Source: Clostridium sp. | GTDB lineage: Bacteria > Bacillota_A > Clostridia > Lachnospirales > Lachnospiraceae | DNA: 20,618 nucleotides | Assembly: GCA_023666975.1 (NCBI GenBank) | Contig: JAMPAW010000057.1 | Location: forward strand, 1-20,618 | Direction: 5' to 3' | Shown: positions 8,549 to 16,470 of the stretch, piece by piece | How positions within the stretch are numbered: the stretch's first letter is position 1 | How the letters are laid out: the number at the start of each line of letters is the position of its first letter | Notes under the pieces: generated by a model | The model's input: only the letters and a program-made list of their open reading frames with translations | What the model was told of the DNA's origin: nothing | The model's database searches: none | Translations under genes and position numbers: made by a program

Positions 8549-9270
8549 TCACAAACCTCCTGCCGTAATTGTTCAAAGCGGAACCGGGTGTATGCAGCCT
8601 GCACATCTTTTACCTTCCTCCGGCTGATTGGCACTCTGCTTCCGTTATTCATCAGAAAAAATTCTCTGTTATAACTTGCAACTTCATAAAAATTTACGAT
8701 CATGCCTTTCGAGCAGCAGTAAAAAAAGGAATATCGGCATAACAGTTTCTCCAGTTCCCCATGCGATATCCGTGTCTGGATATTGCCGCCTTTTTTGTTG
8801 TAAAAATTGACAACATGATTGCAATATTCGGTAAAAATAATATTGCGAAGCAGAAGCTTTTGTCCGTCCGGCAGTGTAATCCCATATCCGGGTTCGTGGA
8901 TTTTTTTGTTTAACTGTTTTAATACCGAGGTAACCTTTTCCTCCGAAAAAGGCTTCCGCAGATAACTGTATGCATTGACCTCATAACTTTCGCTGGCAAA
9001 CTCATTGCTGGTTGTACAAAAAATCAAATGGGCTTTAGAATCCGTTTCACGGATTTTGCGGGCAACATCAATACCCAACTGGTCTTTCAGGTAAATATCC
9101 AAAAAAATTATGTCATACATTCCGCTTTCCCAATCAGCAAAAAAGGCATCACCGCTTAAAAAAGTATCAATGGATTGGAGGTTATACGCAAAATCCAGTA
9201 AATGTTTTTTTATGATTTGAGAAAGGAAATCCAGTTCTTCCGGTTCATCATCTATCAGGGCAATTTTCAT
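8545..9270 (-). CDS. LytTR family response regulator
   Basis: 241 residues. The receiver domain (1-120) holds the acidic pair DDE at 7-9, phospho-Asp58 in IIFLDIYL, Thr in CTTSN and Lys106. The C-terminal part (about 135-235) matches the LytTR DNA-binding domain, with a final basic stretch containing SRRKVKD. It is the first gene of the pair with the kinase at 7220-8548. GGAGG precedes the ATG and a perfect TATAAT lies upstream. Two direct repeats at 9339-9374, just outside its -35 box, are the likely binding sites, which suggests autoregulation and control of the divergent gene at 9464. Confidence 0.92.
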   Translation of the reverse strand: MKIALIDDEPEELDFLSQIIKKHLLDFAYNLQSIDTFLSGDAFFADWESGMYDIIFLDIYLKDQLGIDVARKIRETDSKAHLIFCTTSNEFASESYEVNAYSYLRKPFSEEKVTSVLKQLNKKIHEPGYGITLPDGQKLLLRNIIFTEYCNHVVNFYNKKGGNIQTRISHGELEKLLCRYSFFYCCSKGMIVNFYEVASYNREFFLMNNGSRVPISRRKVKDVQAAYTRFRFEQLRQEVCE

Positions 9271-9302
9271 TCGGAATCCTCCGTTTCGCAGTTATCAGAT
9301 TC

Positions 9303-9330
9303 ATTATATCGTTTCAACCGGAAAAAACAA
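9303..9330 (-). promoter_or_regulatory. Promoter of the LytTR two-component operon
   Basis: TTGTTT (9330-9325) and a perfect TATAAT (9308-9303) lie 16 nt apart on the minus strand, with transcription expected near 9296. The LytTR-like repeats begin 8 bp upstream of the -35 box. Confidence 0.6.
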
Positions 9331-9338
9331 TAGAGAAT

Positions 9339-9374
9339 TCTACCATTTGAGTTAAAAATCTACCGCTTGAGTTA
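9339..9374. promoter_or_regulatory. Pair of LytTR-like direct repeats in the divergent promoter region
   Basis: TCTACCATTTGAGTTA (9339-9354) and TCTACCGCTTGAGTTA (9359-9374) differ at two positions and have a 20-bp period, about two helical turns. LytTR regulators such as AgrA bind paired direct repeats with a GTTA-type core at a similar spacing. The pair sits between the regulator promoter (-35 at 9325-9330) and the likely start of the secreted-protein transcript, near 9420. The family rule is known; binding here is inferred. Confidence 0.6.
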
Positions 9375-9463
9375 CACCGCTCGATAAATAAGCCTTTCCT
9401 GTGTTAAGGTAATGAGGCGATTGCGAAACATTTTATTTAATGTAATACAAAGAAGGGAGAACC

Positions 9464-12400
9464 ATGAAATTGAAAAAAAGAAAAAGCTTGTTGACGGGGA
9501 TTTTGCTATTGGCAGTAATCTCATGTGTGCTGCCGGTTACGGTAAAAGCCGCCGGGGCAAAACAGCCTACCAGAACCGGAACATTAAATCTGGGAACAGA
9601 GGCTGACGAAAATGGAAGCGAAGGCTGGAGCTGGGCACCAGAGGCCGACGGAGGCGGTACGCTGACACTGACCGACTGCTATATCCAGTCAGACGTTCTG
9701 CAAACACTTCATTTTAACAATGTTGCTCAAAAGCATACCGTCACCATCGTATTAAAAGGGGAAAATATTATCGAAACCACGAGCCAGGAATATGGGTCCA
9801 TGATCAATTCCAATTATAGTGACGGATTGGCAGATATTGTGATCCGGGAAGAGGGAACCGGAAGCCTGGAGGTCAGAACCAGCCAGCCGATTAACAGTGG
9901 ATATTCACCGCTTGGCTTCAGCGCAAGGAATTTTACGATAGAGTCGGGCAGTGTCTGCTCGAATATAGAAATCTGCCTGCTTACCGACGAATTTCGGATG
10001 CAGGACGGTTCCTTGACGGTCTGTACACCGGAACGGATTGATGATGTATTCGGAATTGTCAGTGTTAAAGGCCCCATCAATATAGAAGGGGGAACCGTAG
10101 ACATCACCGCAGGACATATCGGCATTATTACGAGTGGTGCAAACGGCGAAGGCTGGAGTGTCAACATTTCCGGCGGCAATATAAAAATAAAAGCACGGCA
10201 GTCCTGTATACAGATGCAGAACCCGCAGGGATTGCAGGCATCCCGGGTAATCAATATCACTGGCGGCACATTTACCGGAGAAAGCGATATCACCGGACTG
10301 TATGCGGACAATATCAATATTGTAAAAGAAGGTGAGCATGCTCCTATGGTAACCATCCATTCACCGGGAGCTTCATCAAATCCAAATATTATGGCACTTC
10401 ATGCAATTAAGGAGCTGACGGTTTCCGGCAGTATCGTGATGGCGGATACCATTCATAACCCGAACACCTGCTCCATGGAAAACAGCATTGTCTTTTCGGG
10501 AGAAAACGGACAGGTGTACGGAGATGTAACACTTGACGGCAACCTGGAAATACCAGCAGACAGCACGCTGACCATACCAGAAGGCAGTACATTGACCATA
10601 CCAGAAGGCATAAGCCTCAACATGCCAAAAAGTGCTGCTCTCAACAACAATGGAATGCTTATTCTGCCAGAAGATGCAGAAAACATAAGCTGTATCGGAA
10701 GCGGATTCATCAAAAAGGGAGATGCGCTTTATACCAGCGGGTTGGTTAAGCTTTATTCGGTTACGGTGGAAACTTCTGACGGGGAACTTACCAATCACTA
10801 TAAAGCGGGTGACCTTGTGGAACTGATACCGGAAACAGCCCCGCAGGGAAAGGTATTCAAAAAATGGAACATAACACCGGACACCGTAACGATTTCCGGC
10901 AATTCGTTTACGATGCCAGAGGGTGCGGTTACAGTCTGTCCCGTTTACGAAGATATCTCCTACGAAATTGAAGTCATTGCCAGTCCGGCAGACGGCGGCA
11001 CCGTTTCTGGCGGCGGCACCGCAAAGGACGGCGATTCCTTTACTGTTTCGGCTCAAAACAACAGCGGTTACATTTTTTCCGGCTGGACTGAGAACGGGCA
11101 GGTGGTAAGCACCGATGCAGAATATACCTTTACCGCTTCGGCGGATAGAATCCTGACTGCCTGTTTCAAGAAAATCATACCGGAAAACATTTCCTACGAA
11201 ATTGCAGTCATCGCCAGTCCGGCGGACGGCGGCACCGTTTCTGGCGGCGGCACCGCAAAGGACGGCGATTCCTTTACTGTTTCGGCTCAAAACAACAGCG
11301 GTTACATTTTTTCCGGCTGGACTGAGAACGGGCAGGTGGTAAGCACCGATGCAGAATATACCTTTACCGCTTCGGCGGATAGAATCCTGACTGCCTGTTT
11401 CAAGAAAATCATACCGGAAAACATTTCCTACGAAATTGCAGTCATCGCCAGTCCGGCGGACGGCGGCACCGTTTCTGCCGACGGAACTGTAAAGGAAGGC
11501 GATTCCTTTACTGTTTCGGCTCAAAACAACAGCGGTTACGTTTTTTCCGGCTGGACTGAGAACGGGCAGGTAGTAAGCACCGATGCAAAATATACCTTTA
11601 CCGCTTCGGCGGATAGAACCCTGACCGCCTGTTTCAAGAAAATCATACCGGAAAACGCACCCGAAAAAGTAATATCGGTGGAAAACACTGTCAAGGCGGT
11701 GGCGGATGTCAAACTGCCGGCCGGCTGGAGTTTTGACAGTGCTTCTGGCACGAAAACTATTCCGGCAGGAAAATCCATTACAGCCACGGCTGTATATACG
11801 GCAGAGGATGCGGGTAATTATGATACAATAGCCGTTGATATCGACATTAAACGGGCTGCCTGCGTGGAAACTTTAACCGTCCTCTATACTGGTACCGGAG
11901 AACGGGCACCAACTTGTACAACAGGGGGAACCGGGCATACGGAATGCAGGCTATGCAAAGATGTTGTAAGAACGGCTGTTAAAATGCCAGCCGCCGGGCA
12001 TATTGCCGGAACAGCCGTGGTGACAAAAGCCACAATTGACAAAGACGGAAGCATTTCCAGTCATTGTACGGTATGTAACGCCTCCTTAGAGAAAGAGGTC
12101 ATTGATGCTATCGGGAGTGTCCGTCTGACACAGATTACCGGTGTCTATAATGCCAGGGTGCAAAATCCACCGATAACTGCGAAAGACAGTAAGGGCAATG
12201 TGCTGAAACAGGGTGTGGATTATACCGTAATTTATCCACAGGACATGAAAAATGTCGGGCTTTATTCCATAAAAGTTACTTTCCTCGGTAATTATGAGGG
12301 AACTGCGGAGTTTGATTATACGATCACTCCGAAAGGAACATCCATTTCCAAATTAAAGGCAAAAAAGAAAGGGGTTTCCCTGAAATGGAAGAGCCAGACC

Positions 12401-12637
12401 AGCCAGACGACAGGTTACGAGATTCAGTACTCTACCAGTAAAAAATTCACGAAAAAAACGACAAAGAATGTGACCGTAAAGAAAAATAAGATAACCTCGA
12501 AATCCGTTTCAAAGCAAAAAGCAAAGAAAAAGTATTACGTGCGGATCCGCACCTATAAGACCGTCCGGGTAAACGGAAACAATATAAAAATCACCTCCGG
12601 CTGGTCAAAGGTAAAGACCGTTAAGACAAAGAAATAA
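9464..12637 (+). CDS. Large secreted surface protein with InlB-type repeats
   Basis: 1057 residues. Residues 1-29 form a signal peptide, with VKA-AG as likely cleavage site; a VISC lipobox-like stretch ending at Cys21 is a weaker alternative. Residues 30 to about 410 are rich in beta structure with GTLTLTDCYI and VLKGENII, a pattern common in clostridial surface proteins annotated as carbohydrate-binding-like. A divergent repeat (about 425-497) precedes three tandem 78-residue InlB B-like repeats (499-732). A CxxC-rich section (about 805-890) follows, then a basic fibronectin III-like C-terminus ending KTVKTKK. No LPXTG sorting signal is present. GGGAG precedes the ATG. It is the only plus-strand gene here and diverges from the LytTR operon, its likely regulator. 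Function is unknown; adhesion is a guess. Confidence 0.9.
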   Translation: MKLKKRKSLLTGILLLAVISCVLPVTVKAAGAKQPTRTGTLNLGTEADENGSEGWSWAPEADGGGTLTLTDCYIQSDVLQTLHFNNVAQKHTVTIVLKGENIIETTSQEYGSMINSNYSDGLADIVIREEGTGSLEVRTSQPINSGYSPLGFSARNFTIESGSVCSNIEICLLTDEFRMQDGSLTVCTPERIDDVFGIVSVKGPINIEGGTVDITAGHIGIITSGANGEGWSVNISGGNIKIKARQSCIQMQNPQGLQASRVINITGGTFTGESDITGLYADNINIVKEGEHAPMVTIHSPGASSNPNIMALHAIKELTVSGSIVMADTIHNPNTCSMENSIVFSGENGQVYGDVTLDGNLEIPADSTLTIPEGSTLTIPEGISLNMPKSAALNNNGMLILPEDAENISCIGSGFIKKGDALYTSGLVKLYSVTVETSDGELTNHYKAGDLVELIPETAPQGKVFKKWNITPDTVTISGNSFTMPEGAVTVCPVYEDISYEIEVIASPADGGTVSGGGTAKDGDSFTVSAQNNSGYIFSGWTENGQVVSTDAEYTFTASADRILTACFKKIIPENISYEIAVIASPADGGTVSGGGTAKDGDSFTVSAQNNSGYIFSGWTENGQVVSTDAEYTFTASADRILTACFKKIIPENISYEIAVIASPADGGTVSADGTVKEGDSFTVSAQNNSGYVFSGWTENGQVVSTDAKYTFTASADRTLTACFKKIIPENAPEKVISVENTVKAVADVKLPAGWSFDSASGTKTIPAGKSITATAVYTAEDAGNYDTIAVDIDIKRAACVETLTVLYTGTGERAPTCTTGGTGHTECRLCKDVVRTAVKMPAAGHIAGTAVVTKATIDKDGSISSHCTVCNASLEKEVIDAIGSVRLTQITGVYNARVQNPPITAKDSKGNVLKQGVDYTVIYPQDMKNVGLYSIKVTFLGNYEGTAEFDYTITPKGTSISKLKAKKKGVSLKWKSQTSQTTGYEIQYSTSKKFTKKTTKNVTVKKNKITSKSVSKQKAKKKYYVRIRTYKTVRVNGNNIKITSGWSKVKTVKTKK
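10958..11659 (+). repeat. Three tandem 234-bp repeats inside the secreted-protein gene
   Basis: Units begin at 10958, 11192 and 11426, and each encodes 78 residues. Units 1 and 2 differ at only three bases, all near their start, while unit 3 has more changes. This points to recent in-frame duplication. Expansion or loss by recombination would change the length of the surface protein without breaking its frame. Confidence 0.9.
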
Positions 12638-12676
12638 AACAGATTATCACACAGCCGCTATTATAGCAGTTTCAGG

Positions 12677-12727
12677 GTGTCTGGTGTCCATCTGCACTTT
12701 CTGCATTTTGCAGAGAACACCAGACAC
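12677..12727. repeat. Large inverted repeat between two convergent genes
   Basis: GTGTCTGGTGT (12677-12687) pairs perfectly with ACACCAGACAC (12717-12727), and an inner TCTGCA-TTT-TGCAGA hairpin lies within. No T-run follows on either strand, so it is either an unusual transcription barrier or a repeated intergenic element. Confidence 0.6.
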
Positions 12728-12738
12728 TTAAACAATCC

Positions 12739-12759
12739 GCATCTGTGGCGATGCTTTTT
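12739..12759 (+). terminator. Weak intrinsic terminator after the secreted-protein gene
   Basis: A 5-bp stem GCATC / GATGC with a 6-nt loop is followed by TTTTT on the plus strand. It lies just before the end of the convergent permease gene. Short, so tentative. Confidence 0.4.
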
Positions 12760-12761
12760 GC

Positions 12762-15485
12762 TTACTCCAAATTCTTAAGCGCTTCCTCCATCGGAATCTT
12801 CTTAATTCGCCTAAAATCAAATGCCATAACAATCAAATAACCAATCAGGACAAACACAAACATTTTCACATATCCTGCCGGTTTAATCCGGAATGAAAAC
12901 CAGCCGCTGAAATCAGCCATCATTTCCTGCCATACCTGATCCATGACACTGGCACCCAAAAAGATGCTGACCGCATCAACGATAATCAGGATAATCGTTG
13001 TCGAAAGCAGATACAGGCTTGCGATTTCCCGGTTCTCGTAGCCCAGAATTTTCGTCATCGAGATTGCATTTTCATTCTTCTCGATAATAATCTTTGTCAG
13101 CAGGTAAATCAGCACCGCCGACAGCAGAATACACAAATACTGGAAATACTCCATATAGGCGCCCATGGAATGATCGAGCTGGTCGCACATTTTGGTAATA
13201 TCCCGCTTCGTGATAACCGTTGCGATATTTTCTTCGTCGATATCCGTAATCTCCGAATCGGACAGGTAACCGCCGAACTCTTCCTCGTCTAAATCAAATG
13301 TGGAACGGTAATTTTCTATCGGCATAAATACCGCAAGCGTCTGGCACTTGTCATAAAAGCCCGCAACTTCAAAGGCATACTGCTTGTTTTCGTATTTTTC
13401 GTCCAGCGTAAAGGTATCGCCCAGCTTCAGACCGTATTTATCCCGGAAAGCTTCTGAAATATATACCTTGCCCTCGGTAAGCGTATCCAAATCCGCAATC
13501 TCAACATATCTGCTGTCTTTCTCCACTCCATAGACCGAAATCTCTTCGTCCAGCCGTTCACTCTTTCTTTGCAGCGAATACATGTTAAATTTCTCCGCCT
13601 CTTTGTTATCCGTATCGATCAGGTTATCCTCGTCATCTTTATACGACTTCAGGATATACTGGTATTTCGCAAACATCATCGCTTCCGCATTGTCCTGATA
13701 ATATTTCAGGGTGTCCGGCATCCCGACTGCCATTGCCAGCATAACCATGATAAAGAAAACGCCGGCAAAAAGGATAATATAATTCGGAATGTTTTGCAGC
13801 ATCACACGCAGGCGGAACCTGCCAAAGAATTTCCAGCCTGGAAGGCGCATTGCCTTTTTGCGTTTCTTTTTCTTTAAATCATGCCGCAAAAACTGCAGCG
13901 GCGTATGCTGCATCATTTTAATAATCACCGCCAGATTTACAACCAGCATCAATACGACCGGAATCAATGTTGTCTTGAAAAACGCCTCCGGATTCCATAT
14001 CGTCTTATACTCCGGCAGACTGTAGCTGTTATAATACATGCCGACCACGACTTGTTTAAATGCGGTATAGCCCAAAATATTTCCGACGGCTGCCGCAAAA
14101 AATGTCACGATAACCGGCATGGCAAGATAGTGCCGGATAAGCTCGCCCCTGCTGTAACCGGATGCCCGCAGAGTTCCAATCGTGGACGATTCCTTCACCA
14201 TAGTATTGCTAATCGTAACCGCAAAGATAAAGGCAATAATGACAATCAGTATGTCTAAAAGGACACCGCCCATCGCCTCATCTGAGCCCATATCGTCCGT
14301 TGCAAAATGAATTGCCGGATTAGCGTATGCCGGCATATAGTCCTCTAACTCCCGGTCACCCACCACCGTCTGCGTGAGCAGCGCTTTGATAAAATGGTCG
14401 GAAAGATTTTTTTCCTCCTTCTCATCTGCCGGTTTCCCGTTGTAGTGCCATGCATAAGCGTAATGGACAGCCTTATGCAAACGGTCAAAACCGCTTTCCG
14501 TCACCATCGCAACATCAAACTTGATGGCATCAAACATCATATCCGTGCTTTTTTCATGCAGGGTAGAATAATTTACATAGGCAATCAGACCGACAACCTT
14601 ATAGGATTCCCCGCTGACCGTGATATCGTCTCCAACCTGAATGCCTGCGTTATCCGCATGCATGCGGTCAATGGCGATTTCATCTTCCGCCTGCGGGAAG
14701 CTTCCCTCCATAAGACATGCCTGATTAATTTCCTCCGTCTGGGCATAAATGCGGATTGTTCCGTCAACCGTTCCGTCATTGTCATGGTCTTCTTCCTCGT
14801 TCCGGTAAAAATTCTCATATACGGTTACCGGCACGGTTTGAAAGTCCGGATCATTTAATTCATACTCTTCCTCTGCTTTGGCATATTCTTCATCAATTTC
14901 CTCCTGAATATCCTCCCACGCTTCGTCATAGGCGCTTTCGTATGCCTCATCATAGGCTTTATCATACGCTTCGCTGTAAGCTGCCTCATAAGCGCTCTGG
15001 TATTCCGCTGCCTGCTTTGCCTGCATGACTGCCTCGGAAAGCACCTCTTCTTCGCCATTCCAGCCCTGCGCGGACAGGGATTGTCTTACCTGATTTTCAA
15101 AAGCCGCATCAAACTCCGTCTGAAATTTGGCATCAAATTCTTTCGTAAATTCTTTGTCAAATTCGTCCGTAAATTTATCATCTAATTCCTCTTTTGCTTC
15201 ATCAAGGTAATACTGCCGGATATCCGCCTTTTCTCCCGTTTCGATTGCCGCTGTCAGTGTTTCATCCGCTTTCCGGTCAAGCTCAAAATGTCCGTCCTCG
15301 AGCTTATATTTTGTAATTCCTTCATCCGCCGCCTTCATCATGCTTCCATTGGCAACATACATTCCGGACACAAAGCCAATGGTAAGAATCAGGAACAGGC
15401 TTACTACAAGGTATTTCCGAAAATCACCCAGAAGTTCTCTCGGGATTCGCTTGATAAGCGGATTCTTTATCCTTTTATCGTTCAT
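12762..15485 (-). CDS. ABC exporter permease, FtsX type, with a long extracellular region
   Basis: 907 residues from the ATG at 15485, which has AAGGAG ten bases before it; a GTG at 15506 is in frame but overlaps the ATPase gene. Eight membrane spans are visible (numbered from the GTG: about 31-53, 415-436, 462-484, 513-531, 576-597, 787-806, 832-853 and 881-898), so the protein is a duplication of the one-plus-three FtsX unit. A long extracellular part between TM1 and TM2 has two helical tracts with an aromatic residue every fourth position (F at 112-136; Y/W at 169-197). The downstream position and 14-bp gap to the ATPase gene mark a two-gene exporter. FtsX-type exporters act on lipids, peptides or antibiotics; the substrate here is unknown. 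Confidence 0.92.
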   Translation of the reverse strand: MNDKRIKNPLIKRIPRELLGDFRKYLVVSLFLILTIGFVSGMYVANGSMMKAADEGITKYKLEDGHFELDRKADETLTAAIETGEKADIRQYYLDEAKEELDDKFTDEFDKEFTKEFDAKFQTEFDAAFENQVRQSLSAQGWNGEEEVLSEAVMQAKQAAEYQSAYEAAYSEAYDKAYDEAYESAYDEAWEDIQEEIDEEYAKAEEEYELNDPDFQTVPVTVYENFYRNEEEDHDNDGTVDGTIRIYAQTEEINQACLMEGSFPQAEDEIAIDRMHADNAGIQVGDDITVSGESYKVVGLIAYVNYSTLHEKSTDMMFDAIKFDVAMVTESGFDRLHKAVHYAYAWHYNGKPADEKEEKNLSDHFIKALLTQTVVGDRELEDYMPAYANPAIHFATDDMGSDEAMGGVLLDILIVIIAFIFAVTISNTMVKESSTIGTLRASGYSRGELIRHYLAMPVIVTFFAAAVGNILGYTAFKQVVVGMYYNSYSLPEYKTIWNPEAFFKTTLIPVVLMLVVNLAVIIKMMQHTPLQFLRHDLKKKKRKKAMRLPGWKFFGRFRLRVMLQNIPNYIILFAGVFFIMVMLAMAVGMPDTLKYYQDNAEAMMFAKYQYILKSYKDDEDNLIDTDNKEAEKFNMYSLQRKSERLDEEISVYGVEKDSRYVEIADLDTLTEGKVYISEAFRDKYGLKLGDTFTLDEKYENKQYAFEVAGFYDKCQTLAVFMPIENYRSTFDLDEEEFGGYLSDSEITDIDEENIATVITKRDITKMCDQLDHSMGAYMEYFQYLCILLSAVLIYLLTKIIIEKNENAISMTKILGYENREIASLYLLSTTIILIIVDAVSIFLGASVMDQVWQEMMADFSGWFSFRIKPAGYVKMFVFVLIGYLIVMAFDFRRIKKIPMEEALKNLE

Positions 15486-15499
15486 GCTTCTCACGCTCC

Positions 15500-16216
15500 T
15501 TACCACTCTAAATCGACTGCCGAAACTTTATTTTCATTGATATCATTATGCCGGACACCACCGTCACGGAGCTTAATCACATGATCCGCCATGTTTTTAA
15601 TCGCTTCGTTATGGGTAACCATGATAATGGTATTTCCGTATTTCTCATTGACATCTTCAATTAACTTCAATATCTCCTTTGATGTTTTGTAATCCAGCGC
15701 GCCTGTCGGTTCGTCGCAGAGCAGAATGTCCGGATTCTTGACAATCGCACGTCCGATCGAGGTTCTCTGCTGCTGCCCGCCGGAGAGCTGGTTCGGAAGC
15801 TTATACCTGTGTTCATAAAGCCCGAGCGTATTTAACAGCTCGTCGATATCCAGCGGATTGTCCGACAAATATGCCCCGACCTCGATATTCTCCTTGACGT
15901 TCAGATTGCCAATCAGGTTGTACATCTGAAAAACATATCCCAGATGTTTTCTACGGTACTGGGTCAGCTTCTTTTCCCCCATATCCTTCAGTTTATCACC
16001 GTTTATGGATATGTACCCGGAATCGGCGCTGTCGATTCCACCGATAATATTAAGCAGCGTGGATTTTCCCGAACCGGACGGCCCGAGCAATACGCAGAAC
16101 TCTCCCTTGGCTACCGAGAAATTCATTCCCCGAAGTACCTCCTGGCGCGTGTCCCCGCTGCCAAACCCTTTCTTTAAATCTACAATTTCCAAAAATTTTC
16201 TTTCCGTTTCTGACAT
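15500..16216 (-). CDS. ABC exporter ATPase (MacB/LolD-like)
   Basis: 238 residues from the ATG at 16216, with AAAGGAG five bases before it. Walker A is GPSGSGKST (Lys51), the signature LSGGQQQR starts at residue 144, Walker B is ILLCDEP (Asp168-Glu169) and the switch histidine is His202. This is the MacB/LolD group that powers FtsX-type permeases, and the permease gene follows after 14 bp. The pair probably moves a lipid, peptide or drug across or out of the membrane. The gene is preceded by a long, structured leader and a consensus promoter. Confidence 0.95.
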   Translation of the reverse strand: MSETERKFLEIVDLKKGFGSGDTRQEVLRGMNFSVAKGEFCVLLGPSGSGKSTLLNIIGGIDSADSGYISINGDKLKDMGEKKLTQYRRKHLGYVFQMYNLIGNLNVKENIEVGAYLSDNPLDIDELLNTLGLYEHRYKLPNQLSGGQQQRTSIGRAIVKNPDILLCDEPTGALDYKTSKEILKLIEDVNEKYGNTIIMVTHNEAIKNMADHVIKLRDGGVRHNDINENKVSAVDLEW

Positions 16217-16391
16217 ATTTTCTCCTTTCCGCCGTTTTCGCCAGGCGATTGCGAAACCCCTGCGGGCTGCAAGGTCTTGTGGTTCCCGCCCCATATGCTT
16301 ATATTGGGGTAGTGACTTGTATAACTAACAAGAATCAGTTATAACTAACCGTTGCCGGTTAAAAAGTGGTCACTTGTTGTTAGTGACCACT
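16217..16391 (-). promoter_or_regulatory. Structured 5' leader of the ABC exporter operon
   Basis: The minus-strand transcript holds a series of possible hairpins: AGTGGTCAC / GTGACCACT with a 9-nt loop (16391-16365) followed by TTTT, AACCG-GCAA-CGGTT with a GNRA-type loop (16360-16347), CTTGT/ACAAG, CCCCA/TGGGG, GCGGG/CCCGC and TTTCGC/GCGAAA close to the ribosome binding site. Two direct repeats TATAACTAAC (16320-16329 and 16340-16349) have a 20-bp period. These could be RNA control elements, operators or both. I recognise no named riboswitch. Confidence 0.5.
16365..16391 (-). terminator. Hairpin with T-run at the start of the ABC leader, or an operator
   Basis: A perfect 9-bp stem and 9-nt loop begin about 10 nt after the predicted start, followed by a short T-run (16364-16361). 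An overlapping 7-2-7 palindrome, GTTAGTG-GT-CACTAAC, is a good shape for a TetR-type operator. Either reading fits. Confidence 0.45.
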
Positions 16392-16406
16392 AACTTTCTG
16401 TTCCCT

Positions 16407-16435
16407 AGTATAACCTGCTGATTAGGGGTTGTCAA
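16407..16435 (-). promoter_or_regulatory. Strong sigma-A promoter of the ABC exporter operon
   Basis: TTGACA (16435-16430) and TATACT (16412-16407) are exactly 17 nt apart on the minus strand. Transcription is expected near 16400, giving a leader of about 185 nt. Confidence 0.75.
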
Positions 16436-16470
16436 GAGCCTATATGGAACCGTTTGTGCATTCTACTTTT

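Noticed and set aside
7030..9270. Complete agr quorum-sensing locus
   Set aside because: Kinase and LytTR regulator fit, but no AgrB-like peptidase and no AgrD-like precursor was found nearby.
10376..11524. 382-codon minus-strand frame with internal repeats
   Set aside because: Antisense shadow of the InlB-type repeats; its repeats come from the 234-bp units of the true gene.
10958..11659. CRISPR-like or transposon origin of the tandem repeats
   Set aside because: Units are 234 bp, contiguous and in frame with a surface protein; no spacers, cas genes or transposase.
12300..12637. LPXTG cell-wall anchor at the end of the secreted protein
   Set aside because: No LPXTG-like motif or terminal hydrophobic span; the protein ends in a Lys-rich fibronectin III-like domain.
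16217..16294. N-terminal extension of the ABC ATPase to 16294
   Set aside because: The added residues are unlike the family, lie in the hairpin-rich leader, and the ATG at 16216 has a strong ribosome binding site.
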